Shown here: positions 16,666 to 25,897 of the stretch, one piece after another
Position numbering within the stretch: position 1 is the stretch's first letter
Layout of the letters: the number at the start of each line of letters is the position of its first letter
From: Aureivirga sp. CE67
GTDB lineage: Bacteria > Bacteroidota > Bacteroidia > Flavobacteriales > Flavobacteriaceae
Assembly (NCBI RefSeq): GCF_015767245.1
Contig: NZ_JADOTV010000025.1
Location: 1 to 56,094 of the forward strand
Reading direction: 5' to 3'
Length of the DNA stretch: 56,094 bases
Position numbers and translations under genes: made by a program
Notes under the pieces: model-generated
The model's input: only the letters and a program-made list of their open reading frames with translations
What the model was told of the DNA's origin: nothing
Database searches by the model: none

Positions 16666-18267
16666 CTAAAAAATATCTTCTTCCTTTTCTCTTTTTGTTA
16701 ATGTTTGATTTTTAGAGTTATCTTTCTTTAAATCTTCTTTTTTTACATCAGAACTTGCTGATCTTGCTCTTGTTGATGCCCAATCTCTTAATCCATCAAT
16801 TTTATTTTTCATTGTGATTGCAAGAGGAACAATTGCTTCGGCTGATTCAATTAGATGTGATAATTTAATTGCTGGTTCTTCATTGTTTTCAATATATGCC
16901 TTAAACATAGCTTCTTTTACAGTTTCTTCAATTTCAGCTCCATTGAAATATTTAGTTCCTTCAATTATTGAATTAAAATCAGTTATATTTAATTGATTAT
17001 TTTTCTTGAGATGAATTTCAAATATATTTTTCCTTTCTTTTTTTGTTGGTAAGTCAATAAAAAATATTTCATCAAAACGACCTTTTCTTAAAAGTTCAGG
17101 AGGAAGATTACTAATATTATTAGCAGTTGCAACAACAAAAACTGGTTTCGTTTTTTCTTGCATCCAAGTTAAAATGGTAGAAAATACTCTCGAATTTGTA
17201 CCTCCATCTTTTTCACCACCTCCAGAACTTAATCCTTTTTCAATTTCATCTATCCACAAAACACAAGGCGCGATGGCTTCTGCAGTCATTATCGCATTTC
17301 TTATGTTGTTTTCACTACTACCAACTTCTGATTGAAATACTTTACCTATATCTAGCTTTAATAAAGGTTGATTCCATTCTGTAGCAATTGCTTTTGCTGT
17401 TAAACTTTTTCCAGTTCCAGGAACACCTAAAAGCAACATTCCCTTTGGTTCTTTTAAACCAAATACTTTAGCCTTTCTTTCAAATGCTTTGCTTCTTTGT
17501 TTCAACCAAACTTTTAAATTATCTAAACCACCAACACTTGAATCTAAATTTTCTGTAGTATGATGATAATCTAGAATTCCACTTTTCTTTATTATCTGTT
17601 CTTTTTCGCTTGCTATTATTCTAATTGAATCTTTACTATTTAAGCCTACTTTTTCTTTTGCTAGGCGAAAAGCTAAATCAGCTTCAACATCTGTAAGTCC
17701 TGCACCAGCGTCTAAAATTAGGTTTTTTAAATCCTCGTTTAAAGATTCACCTTTCATTATTACTTTTAATCGCTTTTCTAAATCGCTTTTATCAGGTAAA
17801 GGCATATTCAAAATTGTAACATACTTTTCTAGCTCTATTGGCAACTTAAAAAATGGAGATAACAAAAGTAAGTGTTTGTTTAATACTTTAAAATACTGTG
17901 TTAATTTTCTTAATTGAACGACAAACTTTTCATCACGAAATTGTTTATGAGAATCTTCAATTATAAAAATTTCTTTAGTGTCTTGATTTTCTACATTTCC
18001 TTTTAGTAAAAATTCAAGAAAAGCATCAGGGTTTTTAGTTTCCCCATTATTTGGATGTTTTTCAACTTTATCTAATTTATTTGAATTTTCAAGTTTTCTA
18101 TGGATTTGTAAACCATCAACAATATCCCAAGTGCTAAATATATATCCTTTTCTAAATGCTGTGCTTCTAACTTTTTGAATTATACGCCCATATTCAGGTG
18201 ATGCTAGATAAATTAGTGGATAATTAGCATCTAGCATATATTTTAAATCTTCAAATGATTTTTCCAT
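16666..18267 (-). CDS. Ycf46-type AAA+ ATPase
   Basis: A 533-residue AAA+ ATPase of the Ycf46 class. The N-terminal domain opens with [18 protein letters not shown] and TWDIVDGL, the 'YPLIY ... W...DG' pattern of cyanobacterial and plastid Ycf46. The ATPase core has Walker A GVPGTGKS (281-288), Walker [11 protein letters not shown] (335-344), a sensor-1 region VVATANN and the arginine-finger area [11 protein letters not shown]. The tail after about 480 is charged and probably flexible. Ycf46 ATPases act as remodelling motors of unknown substrate. It is the last gene of a four-gene operon, 4 bases after the DUF1257-like gene with which Ycf46 genes are often paired, so it probably acts on that protein or on the helicase/PIN partners. 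Confidence 0.85.
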   Translation of the reverse strand: MEKSFEDLKYMLDANYPLIYLASPEYGRIIQKVRSTAFRKGYIFSTWDIVDGLQIHRKLENSNKLDKVEKHPNNGETKNPDAFLEFLLKGNVENQDTKEIFIIEDSHKQFRDEKFVVQLRKLTQYFKVLNKHLLLLSPFFKLPIELEKYVTILNMPLPDKSDLEKRLKVIMKGESLNEDLKNLILDAGAGLTDVEADLAFRLAKEKVGLNSKDSIRIIASEKEQIIKKSGILDYHHTTENLDSSVGGLDNLKVWLKQRSKAFERKAKVFGLKEPKGMLLLGVPGTGKSLTAKAIATEWNQPLLKLDIGKVFQSEVGSSENNIRNAIMTAEAIAPCVLWIDEIEKGLSSGGGEKDGGTNSRVFSTILTWMQEKTKPVFVVATANNISNLPPELLRKGRFDEIFFIDLPTKKERKNIFEIHLKKNNQLNITDFNSIIEGTKYFNGAEIEETVKEAMFKAYIENNEEPAIKLSHLIESAEAIVPLAITMKNKIDGLRDWASTRARSASSDVKKEDLKKDNSKNQTLTKREKEEDIF

Positions 18268-18271
18268 TGTT

Positions 18272-18910
18272 TTAATTTTTTGCTATGATTTTATTTGAAG
18301 CACTACAGTATGACTTGTTTTTATACTTTACTGGTATTTCTTTTCTTTTTATTTCTATTCCTTCTCTTCTAGTATTTCCAAATGACTTTTCAATTCCTTC
18401 CATCGCTTTATCAGCTAATTCGTGAATATCATATGGAATATAGTTTGAATCTGAAATTATAGTACCATCTTTTAGAATTGAAAATTCTATTTCTGTTCTT
18501 TTTTCATCTTCATTTTCTAGTTTCGAATAACCAACCATAAAAAACTTCTCTCTAACTTCTTCATTCGGTTCAAAGTCGTAGTCTTTTTTTAGGGAAAAAC
18601 CAACACTTTCAAATTCAGAAAGAATAGTCTTTTTGGCATATTCGACATTTAAAACAAAAAATTCACTCTGCAATTCTTTAATTAGTTCTTTGCTATTTTT
18701 TAGATAGTAACTGTTATAAGTTACTGTTCCATTTTTAATTTTTATTGCAAATTCTCCGTAAAGATTTGTATTTGGAATTTTAGTAACAACAACTTCATTA
18801 TTACTTTTTATTTCATAATCCCAATTAAAAATTTTAATTGCTTCGATAAAAACCTCTATTTTAAAAACTTGAGGATTTTTCAGGAAAGTGGATGTTTCAA
18901 AACAAGACAT
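18272..18910 (-). CDS. DUF1257 (Ycf35)-DUF2997-like fusion protein
   Basis: A 212-residue cytoplasmic protein. Residues 1-125 resemble Ycf35/DUF1257 (opening MSCFET, then a gradient-like YGEFAIKIKNG, and a repeated Tyr/Phe-rich helix ending SEFESVGFSL). Residues about 145-190 (TEIEFSILKDGTIISDS to MEGIEKSFG) have the layout of the small DUF2997 protein, which is normally a separate neighbour gene. Both assignments are pattern-based. The genetic association of Ycf35-like, DUF2997 and a Ycf46-like ATPase supports them. It sits 1 base after the PIN gene and 4 bases before the ATPase gene. No enzymatic motif is visible; an adaptor or substrate role is likely. Confidence 0.65.
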   Translation of the reverse strand: MSCFETSTFLKNPQVFKIEVFIEAIKIFNWDYEIKSNNEVVVTKIPNTNLYGEFAIKIKNGTVTYNSYYLKNSKELIKELQSEFFVLNVEYAKKTILSEFESVGFSLKKDYDFEPNEEVREKFFMVGYSKLENEDEKRTEIEFSILKDGTIISDSNYIPYDIHELADKAMEGIEKSFGNTRREGIEIKRKEIPVKYKNKSYCSASNKIIAKN

Positions 18911-18911
18911 A

Positions 18912-21125
18912 TTATAGTTTTTTTCTATTTTTAGTTCTTCTTTTTTTACTGAGAGAAAGTAAAGAGGTTAATTCAGTAATTGTTTTAGCTGGAATCTCTA
19001 ACATTTCAGCTTTAATTTGTAAGCCTTTATCATTAGTTAAAAGAATAGGATTTCTTTTTTTGTATTGCAATGCAACAGATAAGATCATATTATCAGGTGA
19101 TTTTTTATCTAAATCATCAGGCAGGTTATTTACTTTGCTTGAATTAAAACTTATATTTCCCTTTTTTTGATGTTTACGGATTTCTCTAATTGCATCTTGT
19201 GCTTTTACTTTTGTTTCACTTTTATTTTTTAAACTATCTAGCTCATCAATAACTTTAGCAGAAAATATAATATTTTGAAGCGAACCAATTCTGTCTATTA
19301 TTTTTGGTTCTTCTATTAATATATTTGTATCAATAATTATTGATTTCCTCTTTTTTATTAATTCAAATTCTTTTTCTTTAAGTAAAAACTTCTTTTCTAC
19401 TTCTAAAAATAAACTTGTTTCTTGTTCTTCAAATTTTTCTTTCTCTTTACTTATTTTTGATTTTAAAGTTTTAAATTTCCTTTCATCAGACAAGTCTAAA
19501 CCTTGAATTTCTTCAAACACCGAATCAATAAAAGTTTCTATTTTCTTTTTTCTAGCTTTTTTGACGGCATTGAGCAATGTTGTCTTATTCTCTTTAATTT
19601 CATTTAATATTAAATCGTGTTCAGATAGATTGTAAAATGGTCTTATTTTAAAATCAATATTTTCAATTTCTTTAGTACTATAATTAGATAAGTCATCACT
19701 ATTGACTTTTTCTAAAATTAGAGAATCTGTTTCTTTGCTAATATTTTCCAAGTACTCATTAGCAAAATCTCGTCTAAAAGTTTCAATATGCCCTTTAACA
19801 TCTACATTTAAATATTTTTTAACGAATTGATATTTGATTGATTTACCACTTATTTTTAGAGGGAAACTATCTTTTTTGTATATAGATGTTTTATTCGTTT
19901 TTTGGCTTATAACATTGAACTCGTCTATGTTTCCAATTATTAAATATGAGTTTAAAGATTCGGAAACTTTACTTTTAAACCCCTCTAATTCAACTTCTAA
20001 CCCATCATTAACAGGGAGATATATAAAAAGATATTTATCATTAATATTTTTAATTACTTTAGATAAAGTTTCAATTAATAATTTTGACACCTTATCAAAC
20101 ATTAGCCAAACTTCATTTTCTGAATTTTTGATAATTGTATCTAATCTATCAATAAACATAAAAGGCTCAATAAATTTTAGTTGATTGACGTTTTTAGAGA
20201 TTTCTTCTGAAATATTTTTATCTTCAACTATTATCCTTTCAATATCTTTTTGAGATTTAATTAATTCTTCTCTATATAAAAAATCATCAGAAATTGGATT
20301 TTGAAATAAACTATATTTTTGTAAAACTTGAGAAAATAAATCACCTACCTTTTCTCTATTGTTCCTTAAATATGTAGAAAAATAGTCATTGATTGTTTTT
20401 GAAAATTCTTCGTAAACAAGAGTTCTGTATTTCCCAGAAATTACGTCAACTAAAAAAACAGCATATAATGTAGTTGATTTATGTTCTTTTTCGATTAGAA
20501 TAGAATCCTTAAAAGAATTCATTCTTTCAACATTATAAATTTCAGGGATTTGATTTTCTGAAAATGATTTTAATAGTTGTTCATCTTCATAATCAATCCT
20601 AGAATTAAATAAATTTTCCTCTGTATTAACACTTTTCAAAAACTCAAAATTGTCTCTTGCTGTTGAATGTTCATTATTTGTATTATCAAAATATAACTCA
20701 AATCTTTTATTTGTATGAACTTTAAATTTTTTACCTTTTTGGAAGTATTCTTTTCCTATATCTGTCAATTGACAATAAGAATAAGAATTATCTCCAGTAG
20801 TTATCATTTCAAATTCTTCTAAACTTTGTAAAGCATCTCTCAAGATTTCATATTCAGCATAATCTTTATATTTTTTTTGAGAAGGATTGTCTATTACATT
20901 AAAACCTAAAATTTCGCCTATATCTTCAAAACTTAACGAGCTTTCAATATTTAGTAAACCACAAATAGTTTTGTCAAACAATGTGAATTCAACCGCTTCA
21001 GTACAAGTTGCAGAATATTTTGCTGTTGTAAAAAACCAGTCAAAAGGTTGATAGCCAAGATATATTTCTGTTAGTTTTTTATCTTGTTCTATAGCTTTAA
21101 ATATGTTGTAATCTATATTATTCAT
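18912..21125 (-). CDS. PIN-domain protein of helicase operon
   Basis: A 737-residue protein. The C-terminal 130 residues form a PIN nuclease domain with the acidic residues in order: SIIIDTNILIEE, AKVIDELDSL, DKKSPDNMILSVAL and LLTNDKGLQIKA. The active site therefore looks complete and could cut RNA. The preceding 600 residues are novel to me, mostly helical with a coiled coil at about 560-620. ATG at 21125 is preferred over an upstream TTG at 21134; it overlaps the helicase stop by 8 bases, so translation is coupled. A helicase with a linked nuclease is a common layout of defence and RNA-decay machines. Substrate unknown. Confidence 0.85.
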   Translation of the reverse strand: MNNIDYNIFKAIEQDKKLTEIYLGYQPFDWFFTTAKYSATCTEAVEFTLFDKTICGLLNIESSLSFEDIGEILGFNVIDNPSQKKYKDYAEYEILRDALQSLEEFEMITTGDNSYSYCQLTDIGKEYFQKGKKFKVHTNKRFELYFDNTNNEHSTARDNFEFLKSVNTEENLFNSRIDYEDEQLLKSFSENQIPEIYNVERMNSFKDSILIEKEHKSTTLYAVFLVDVISGKYRTLVYEEFSKTINDYFSTYLRNNREKVGDLFSQVLQKYSLFQNPISDDFLYREELIKSQKDIERIIVEDKNISEEISKNVNQLKFIEPFMFIDRLDTIIKNSENEVWLMFDKVSKLLIETLSKVIKNINDKYLFIYLPVNDGLEVELEGFKSKVSESLNSYLIIGNIDEFNVISQKTNKTSIYKKDSFPLKISGKSIKYQFVKKYLNVDVKGHIETFRRDFANEYLENISKETDSLILEKVNSDDLSNYSTKEIENIDFKIRPFYNLSEHDLILNEIKENKTTLLNAVKKARKKKIETFIDSVFEEIQGLDLSDERKFKTLKSKISKEKEKFEEQETSLFLEVEKKFLLKEKEFELIKKRKSIIIDTNILIEEPKIIDRIGSLQNIIFSAKVIDELDSLKNKSETKVKAQDAIREIRKHQKKGNISFNSSKVNNLPDDLDKKSPDNMILSVALQYKKRNPILLTNDKGLQIKAEMLEIPAKTITELTSLLSLSKKRRTKNRKKL

Positions 21126-24100
21126 TATTACCAAATTCTTTTTTTAAGGTTTTGAAATCAACAACAATCCCTTCATTGTTTATAGTGTCAATTACATTTT
21201 TATATATTTGGTTCCCATTTTTGTCTTTAAATCTGTAAAACATATTTTTATTGCCTACGACTATTAATAATCGTTTGGCTCTTGATAGTGCTACATTTAA
21301 TCGTTTAGGTGATTTAGCAAAACCAATATCTTTATTTGTTTTTATTATTCCGTTTTCTATTTTTTTATCACTTCTTACTGTGGAAACAATAATGATATTT
21401 CTTTCCATACCTTGAAATTTATCGACAGTATTTAATCGAACTGGTATATTATATTTGCTTCTTGCTTTTAAGGCAACTTCTTTTAATTTTGATACTTGAT
21501 GTCCGTAAAAACTTATTAAACTGATTTCTTTTTCTTCTTGAATTTTATTTTGGTCATTACTGTTCTCCCAATGCTTCATATAATCTTCAAATCCATTTGA
21601 TTTTTTAAGAAGTTTTATGACTAGCTCAACAGCTTCAATTTCATAATTATTTATTCTTGATGTTCCGCTTAATTCTTCTGGTTCATCCACATTAACCCAT
21701 ATAGTATGAATATCTGGATTAATAAATTTATTAAGTAAAAATCCGTGATGTCTAGAAAATGGGTTATTTAGGTTGGTGTCATTTGCATTTTTCATTATAG
21801 GTTCTCCAGGTTCTAGACCACCTTCATCCAAGTAAAATTGTTTAATTACATTGTTAATTTTTGGATGCATTCTATATTGTTCATTAAATGTAGATTTAAT
21901 TGTAGGAGAAACTTTAGGATGCATTATTAATCTTTCAAACTGAGAAGTTTCTACAAAGTTCTTATCAATTTCAGATGCTAGTTCTTTAGCTTCTGTTGTT
22001 TCAAGTGATTCTAATGTTTCTTTAAATGTTTTATCGTGAAGCATTGGTGGTAATTGTCTATGGTCACCAATTATAATATTTTTGCGTCCAAAACACATTG
22101 GAAGTAATAATTCTGGTGGTGTCGCTTTACTTGCCTCATCTGTTATTACTGTATCAAATTCAATAGGCTTTAAAGAAGTTGTATTTCTATTATTAATCAT
22201 TGAACCATATCTAAAGTAGGAATTAGCAAGTTTCTCCGCACTTTTAATATCCTTTCCACTTCGAAGAAGAACTCTAATTATTTTTTCTTTTGAAACCTCT
22301 CCACTAATTGATTTGATTATACTTTCGTTGGTAACAGATGTACGATACCTTTTGTATTGTTGTCCAATATCAATATTATCAGTTTGATTTTCAATATTGA
22401 AAATTCGTTGATAATCTGCTCCGAAATTTGGGCTTCCAGCTGAACTACTTGTACTACCAACAACATTCGCATATTTAAAGTATTTATCTTTAAATATGGT
22501 TTTCATTTCCTTATCAGGTTGAGCCATCTCAAAAGCCCAATCTTTCATAATCTCACTATATTTTGGATTAGATTGTTGAGAATTGTTCGCAATTCTTCGC
22601 ATCCATAATTGTACAGAATTATTGTAAAAATCTTCTTCAACTATTTCAACATCTTCTTCCTCTAAAACCTCATTTTCATAATTGTCATCAGATTCAAATT
22701 TTTCATCAATCCACTTCATTATACGCTCAAATGCATATTTTTTTCCTTCTTCCTCAAATTTACTAGCTCTTCCAAAACGTATTGGCTTAACTAGTGTGTG
22801 ATTTTTGTTGAGTAATTTTTCTAATGCGTTATCTACAGCAAGGTTAGTCTCGGAAGTTAAAAGAATTTTTTGTTCTTGATTAACTCTTACCATTTGCCAA
22901 ATCATTTCTGCTATTACTGTTGTTTTACCTGTTCCTGGTGGACCTTGAAGTAATGCTAAATCAGTACAGTTTAAAGCAGATAAAACAGCTTTTCTTTGAG
23001 AATCGTTTAATATCAGTAATTCGTGTCTTTTTAATTCATTCCATTCTTCCTCGTCTTTAGAGAGGTTTTTATATATTTCTTCTGCTTTTGAGCTATCAAA
23101 AATAAAATCTTTTATTTTTTCATTTACTGGTTTTAAATCTAATCCTTCTTTTGGATTAGTAATCTTGCTCATCGCTTCATTTAGCCAAGATATTTTGGCT
23201 TGGTCGCCTCTTAAATTTGGTGTAACAAATTTTATTTTAGGTTCTTCTTCAATGAACTTGAAGAATTTATCTGTTTGACGTTTATCGTTTGGCCATTTGT
23301 AAGGTAAATTAAAAACGTAATGATTATAGTCTGACTTTCTACCATTTAGATTACCAATTACAATCTGTCTTTTTTTGTATTCAAATTTATCTCCTTTATC
23401 AATGTAGAATTCAGAACTCGCTATTTGTCTTGTTTTATCTAAAAATTCTTCTCTTTTAGATTTCTTAGCAATGATATCAATTTTTACTTTGAATTTAAAA
23501 TCGTCATTTAATGGTGTGAGTATAATATTAAACCGATTTAAAGATTTAATTTTCTCGTGCTTTAATTTTAAATCTGAAAAGTCAACGAAATCAAAAGCTA
23601 CTGTTTGTTGAGATTCACTAACATTTATATCAAAATCAAATGAATAAAATTCTCTTTTAATTTCAGTCCAAAAAGTGTTATTAAACGTGGAATTTTCGAA
23701 TTTTACTTGTTCGTTAACTCTAGATTGTTCAAATTGTAAATACACTTTTGACCTAACTTTATCAACTCCGAAAATTGTAACTAATTCTTGATACATTTTT
23801 TTAAGACTATCAATATTATTATGTTTTTTTGAAAAAACGTTATGTCTTAATCGTCTCAATAAATGGTCACTAATATTTAAGTCTTTATCTAATTTTATAT
23901 TGCAATGCCAATCAATTTCGAATTCTGCTCCGTAACTTTTGAAGTAAAATTGTTCTAAAAACATTTTATCTACAACCTCTTGTTTTTGAGATAAATTATT
24001 TATATAAATATTTATTGTATCGCTATTATTTGAAACTATAAAACGATTGTTAAATGTTTTACTAATTTTATTTGATATAGAAAAAGGTGTGATTTTAAGA

Positions 24101-24879
24101 ACACAAGCAATTTGTTTATTTCTTTCGAGTATGGTTGTAAAATCTTTTTGTATAACTCTATCTAAAACATCGCTAATATCTTTAAACCTCAAAAACAGAC
24201 TTCCATCAGAATTTATTCGTTCGTTTAAATTGAAAGGTTCTTCTGAAATAATCTTTTCAATATTCTTAAATTCGGAATTTTCTTCTTGCTTTAACTTAAC
24301 TCGAAATTGATAGAGTGATTCGTGAATGCTAATCGGTTGGTCGTATTTGACTATTTCTAATGGTTGAGAATTTTTATTAAGAATGAGTTGTTGTGCTTCA
24401 ATCCATTTATCCCAAATCTCTTGTTGGTTTTCAATTTCTGATTTTGGAGAGATTTCAAGTTTACATATTCTTACAAATAATTTATTTAGTTCTCTATTTG
24501 GAAAATTAGATTGTTTGAAACCTATTAATTTTATAAAACAATCTTCGACTATAGTGTATTCATCTGAATTGAGTTGTTGAATTTCAGATATTACATTTTT
24601 TGATTTTTGATTTATTATTATTTTATAGTCAAAAGTTTGTTCTTGCCATTTTAAAGTAAATTCAATTTGCTTATTTTCAATTTGAAAAACTACTTTATGT
24701 TCATCTTCATTTTTCTTTTGAAAGAAGCATTTTATTGATTTGTTTTCAATCCATCTTTTTAATTCTTCAAAGCTTCCTTTATTTTGTTTATTAAGAGTAG
24801 TTATTGCTTTATTTTCAAATCTGATTGCTAATTCTATAGGTTCATCATCAAAAATATCCTCATTATTATAGTATACCAT
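21118..24879 (-). CDS. UPF1-like superfamily 1 helicase
   Basis: About 1253 residues. The C-terminal half is an SF1B helicase of the UPF1/AAA_11-AAA_12 type: motif I QGPPGTGKTT near residue 650, motif II DEASKATP, motif III GDHRQLPP, motif IV EQYRMHP, motif V DKFQGMERN and motif VI LNVALSRAKR. The N-terminal 600 residues carry no recognised domain and probably bind the partner or substrate. An acidic insertion (LEEEDVEIVEED) lies between motifs Ia and II. ATG at 24879 is preferred to a TTG 18 bases upstream. It is the first gene of the operon. A form-B promoter at 25072-25102 lies upstream, giving a leader of nearly 190 bases. Confidence 0.9.
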   Translation of the reverse strand: MVYYNNEDIFDDEPIELAIRFENKAITTLNKQNKGSFEELKRWIENKSIKCFFQKKNEDEHKVVFQIENKQIEFTLKWQEQTFDYKIIINQKSKNVISEIQQLNSDEYTIVEDCFIKLIGFKQSNFPNRELNKLFVRICKLEISPKSEIENQQEIWDKWIEAQQLILNKNSQPLEIVKYDQPISIHESLYQFRVKLKQEENSEFKNIEKIISEEPFNLNERINSDGSLFLRFKDISDVLDRVIQKDFTTILERNKQIACVLKITPFSISNKISKTFNNRFIVSNNSDTINIYINNLSQKQEVVDKMFLEQFYFKSYGAEFEIDWHCNIKLDKDLNISDHLLRRLRHNVFSKKHNNIDSLKKMYQELVTIFGVDKVRSKVYLQFEQSRVNEQVKFENSTFNNTFWTEIKREFYSFDFDINVSESQQTVAFDFVDFSDLKLKHEKIKSLNRFNIILTPLNDDFKFKVKIDIIAKKSKREEFLDKTRQIASSEFYIDKGDKFEYKKRQIVIGNLNGRKSDYNHYVFNLPYKWPNDKRQTDKFFKFIEEEPKIKFVTPNLRGDQAKISWLNEAMSKITNPKEGLDLKPVNEKIKDFIFDSSKAEEIYKNLSKDEEEWNELKRHELLILNDSQRKAVLSALNCTDLALLQGPPGTGKTTVIAEMIWQMVRVNQEQKILLTSETNLAVDNALEKLLNKNHTLVKPIRFGRASKFEEEGKKYAFERIMKWIDEKFESDDNYENEVLEEEDVEIVEEDFYNNSVQLWMRRIANNSQQSNPKYSEIMKDWAFEMAQPDKEMKTIFKDKYFKYANVVGSTSSSAGSPNFGADYQRIFNIENQTDNIDIGQQYKRYRTSVTNESIIKSISGEVSKEKIIRVLLRSGKDIKSAEKLANSYFRYGSMINNRNTTSLKPIEFDTVITDEASKATPPELLLPMCFGRKNIIIGDHRQLPPMLHDKTFKETLESLETTEAKELASEIDKNFVETSQFERLIMHPKVSPTIKSTFNEQYRMHPKINNVIKQFYLDEGGLEPGEPIMKNANDTNLNNPFSRHHGFLLNKFINPDIHTIWVNVDEPEELSGTSRINNYEIEAVELVIKLLKKSNGFEDYMKHWENSNDQNKIQEEKEISLISFYGHQVSKLKEVALKARSKYNIPVRLNTVDKFQGMERNIIIVSTVRSDKKIENGIIKTNKDIGFAKSPKRLNVALSRAKRLLIVVGNKNMFYRFKDKNGNQIYKNVIDTINNEGIVVDFKTLKKEFGNNE

Positions 24880-25071
24880 TCTTTCTCTTTTTATCAATTT
24901 TGTTTAGCATTGGCTAAAAACAGCTCTTTATTTTTTTGGCTTCGACATTTCACGTTGGTAAAAAATAAATGTGTTGTTTTTACTTTGTTTTTTTAGTTCA
25001 AATGTTCAATTTTAAGACGATTTCCGTATTACTTACAACGGGAGTATACACTTAAGGTTTGAAATTTTCGT

Positions 25072-25102
25072 TAAAACTAGTATTTTAACATAAAATAATC
25101 AA
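25072..25102 (-). promoter_or_regulatory. Form-B promoter of the helicase operon
   Basis: Minus-strand TTG (25100-25102), 20 bases, TAGTTTTA (25072-25079). It is the only recognisable promoter ahead of the 8.2-kb operon, which would make expression constitutive unless an unseen regulator acts. Confidence 0.65.
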
Positions 25103-25190
25103 ATTTTCTAATATTTTAATTTTATAAATAAAAATAATTTGATGAATAAAATAGATTGCATCAGGTATTTGAAAATAGATTAAAACAAAA

Positions 25191-25221
25191 AAGCTTATTA
25201 AAATAATATTTTAATAAGCTT
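25191..25221 (-). terminator. Hairpin terminator
   Basis: Near-perfect 15-bp palindrome (AAGCTTATTAAAATA arms) with an A-rich run to its left that reads as T on the minus strand. It lies downstream of the 25291-25821 unit and insulates the helicase operon promoter. Confidence 0.75.
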
Positions 25222-25290
25222 GGTTTAAGATTGTTTAAAATTAAGATCGTTTTACTTGATTTTCAACTCAGTTCTTTGTTGTATTCAAGT

Positions 25291-25821
25291 TTATATTCCA
25301 TAATAAGAATTCATTCCTTCTATAAATTCTTTAGGTGATCTAATTTCATATTGTTCATACTCTTCAATACAGCCTACTATATCATAATTTTCATGTTTGT
25401 TTATACGAAAATAATTTTTCACTTTTTCTTTATCTTTTCCAAAAATTAATTCAATATCTAATCCACAACGTGAATCAAAACTTGTATCCATTTTAGCTTC
25501 AAATAATAGAGGTATATCTTCTATTTTTCCGATTAAATATAACATAAAAGTTAATTGTCGTAATGTTTCAGTTAACATTGTTTCTTCTCGACATTATTCA
25601 ATTTCAGCTTTAAGTAAATAATTTATAAACTCTCTTTTATTATTTCTTTCTGAATCAAATATAAGCTCCACTATTTTTTCTCTAAATTTTGATTTTAAAT
25701 CATCACTCTCGCTCCAATCTTCTTTTCCATTATGAATAAAATCAACTTTTTCTAATATTTTCTTCGGCGGTAAATTTGGACTATATTTTTCAATAATCTC
25801 TATAAATTCTTTTGCTTTCAT
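25291..25821 (-). pseudogene. Unknown gene split by an in-frame stop
   Basis: Two frames lie in one phase: ATG 25821 to a TAA at 25594-25596 (75 codons, ending LLKAEIE), then directly CREETMLTETLRQLTFMLYL and on to the stop at 25291. The second part alone would start at Met 25578. The join reads as continuous helical sequence, so one 176-residue gene with a nonsense codon is the simplest view. Two real overlapping genes are the alternative. The C-terminal part (DSRCGLDIELIFGKDKE) looks like a conserved small-protein family seen in flavobacteria, which I cannot name. The start at 25821 is chosen over 25845 because the latter lies in the core repeat. Confidence 0.6.
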
Positions 25822-25897
25822 ATTTTTTTCACTTGTATGCAACATAACTACAACAAGATTTTTTATTATTTCTAATATCCCTTACGTAAAAGTTTTC

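Larger units (their letters stand above)
25028..25282. repeat. Hybrid attC-like module (form-B left, form-A right)
   Basis: This fills most of the 24880-25290 non-coding interval. The left core CTTACAACGG (25033-25042) is followed by IS-end-like promoter sequence, an AT-rich middle, the hairpin at 25191-25221 and the right core ACTCAGTTCTTTGTTGTA. The right core (GTTGTATTCAAG) is partly complementary to CTTGTATGCAAC at the far side of the next gene unit (about 25835). Confidence 0.55.

Noticed and set aside
24880-24897. TTG start 18 bases upstream of the helicase ATG
   Set aside because: An ATG at 24879 has the purine-rich AAAGAGAAAGA just upstream and begins a sequence of normal composition.
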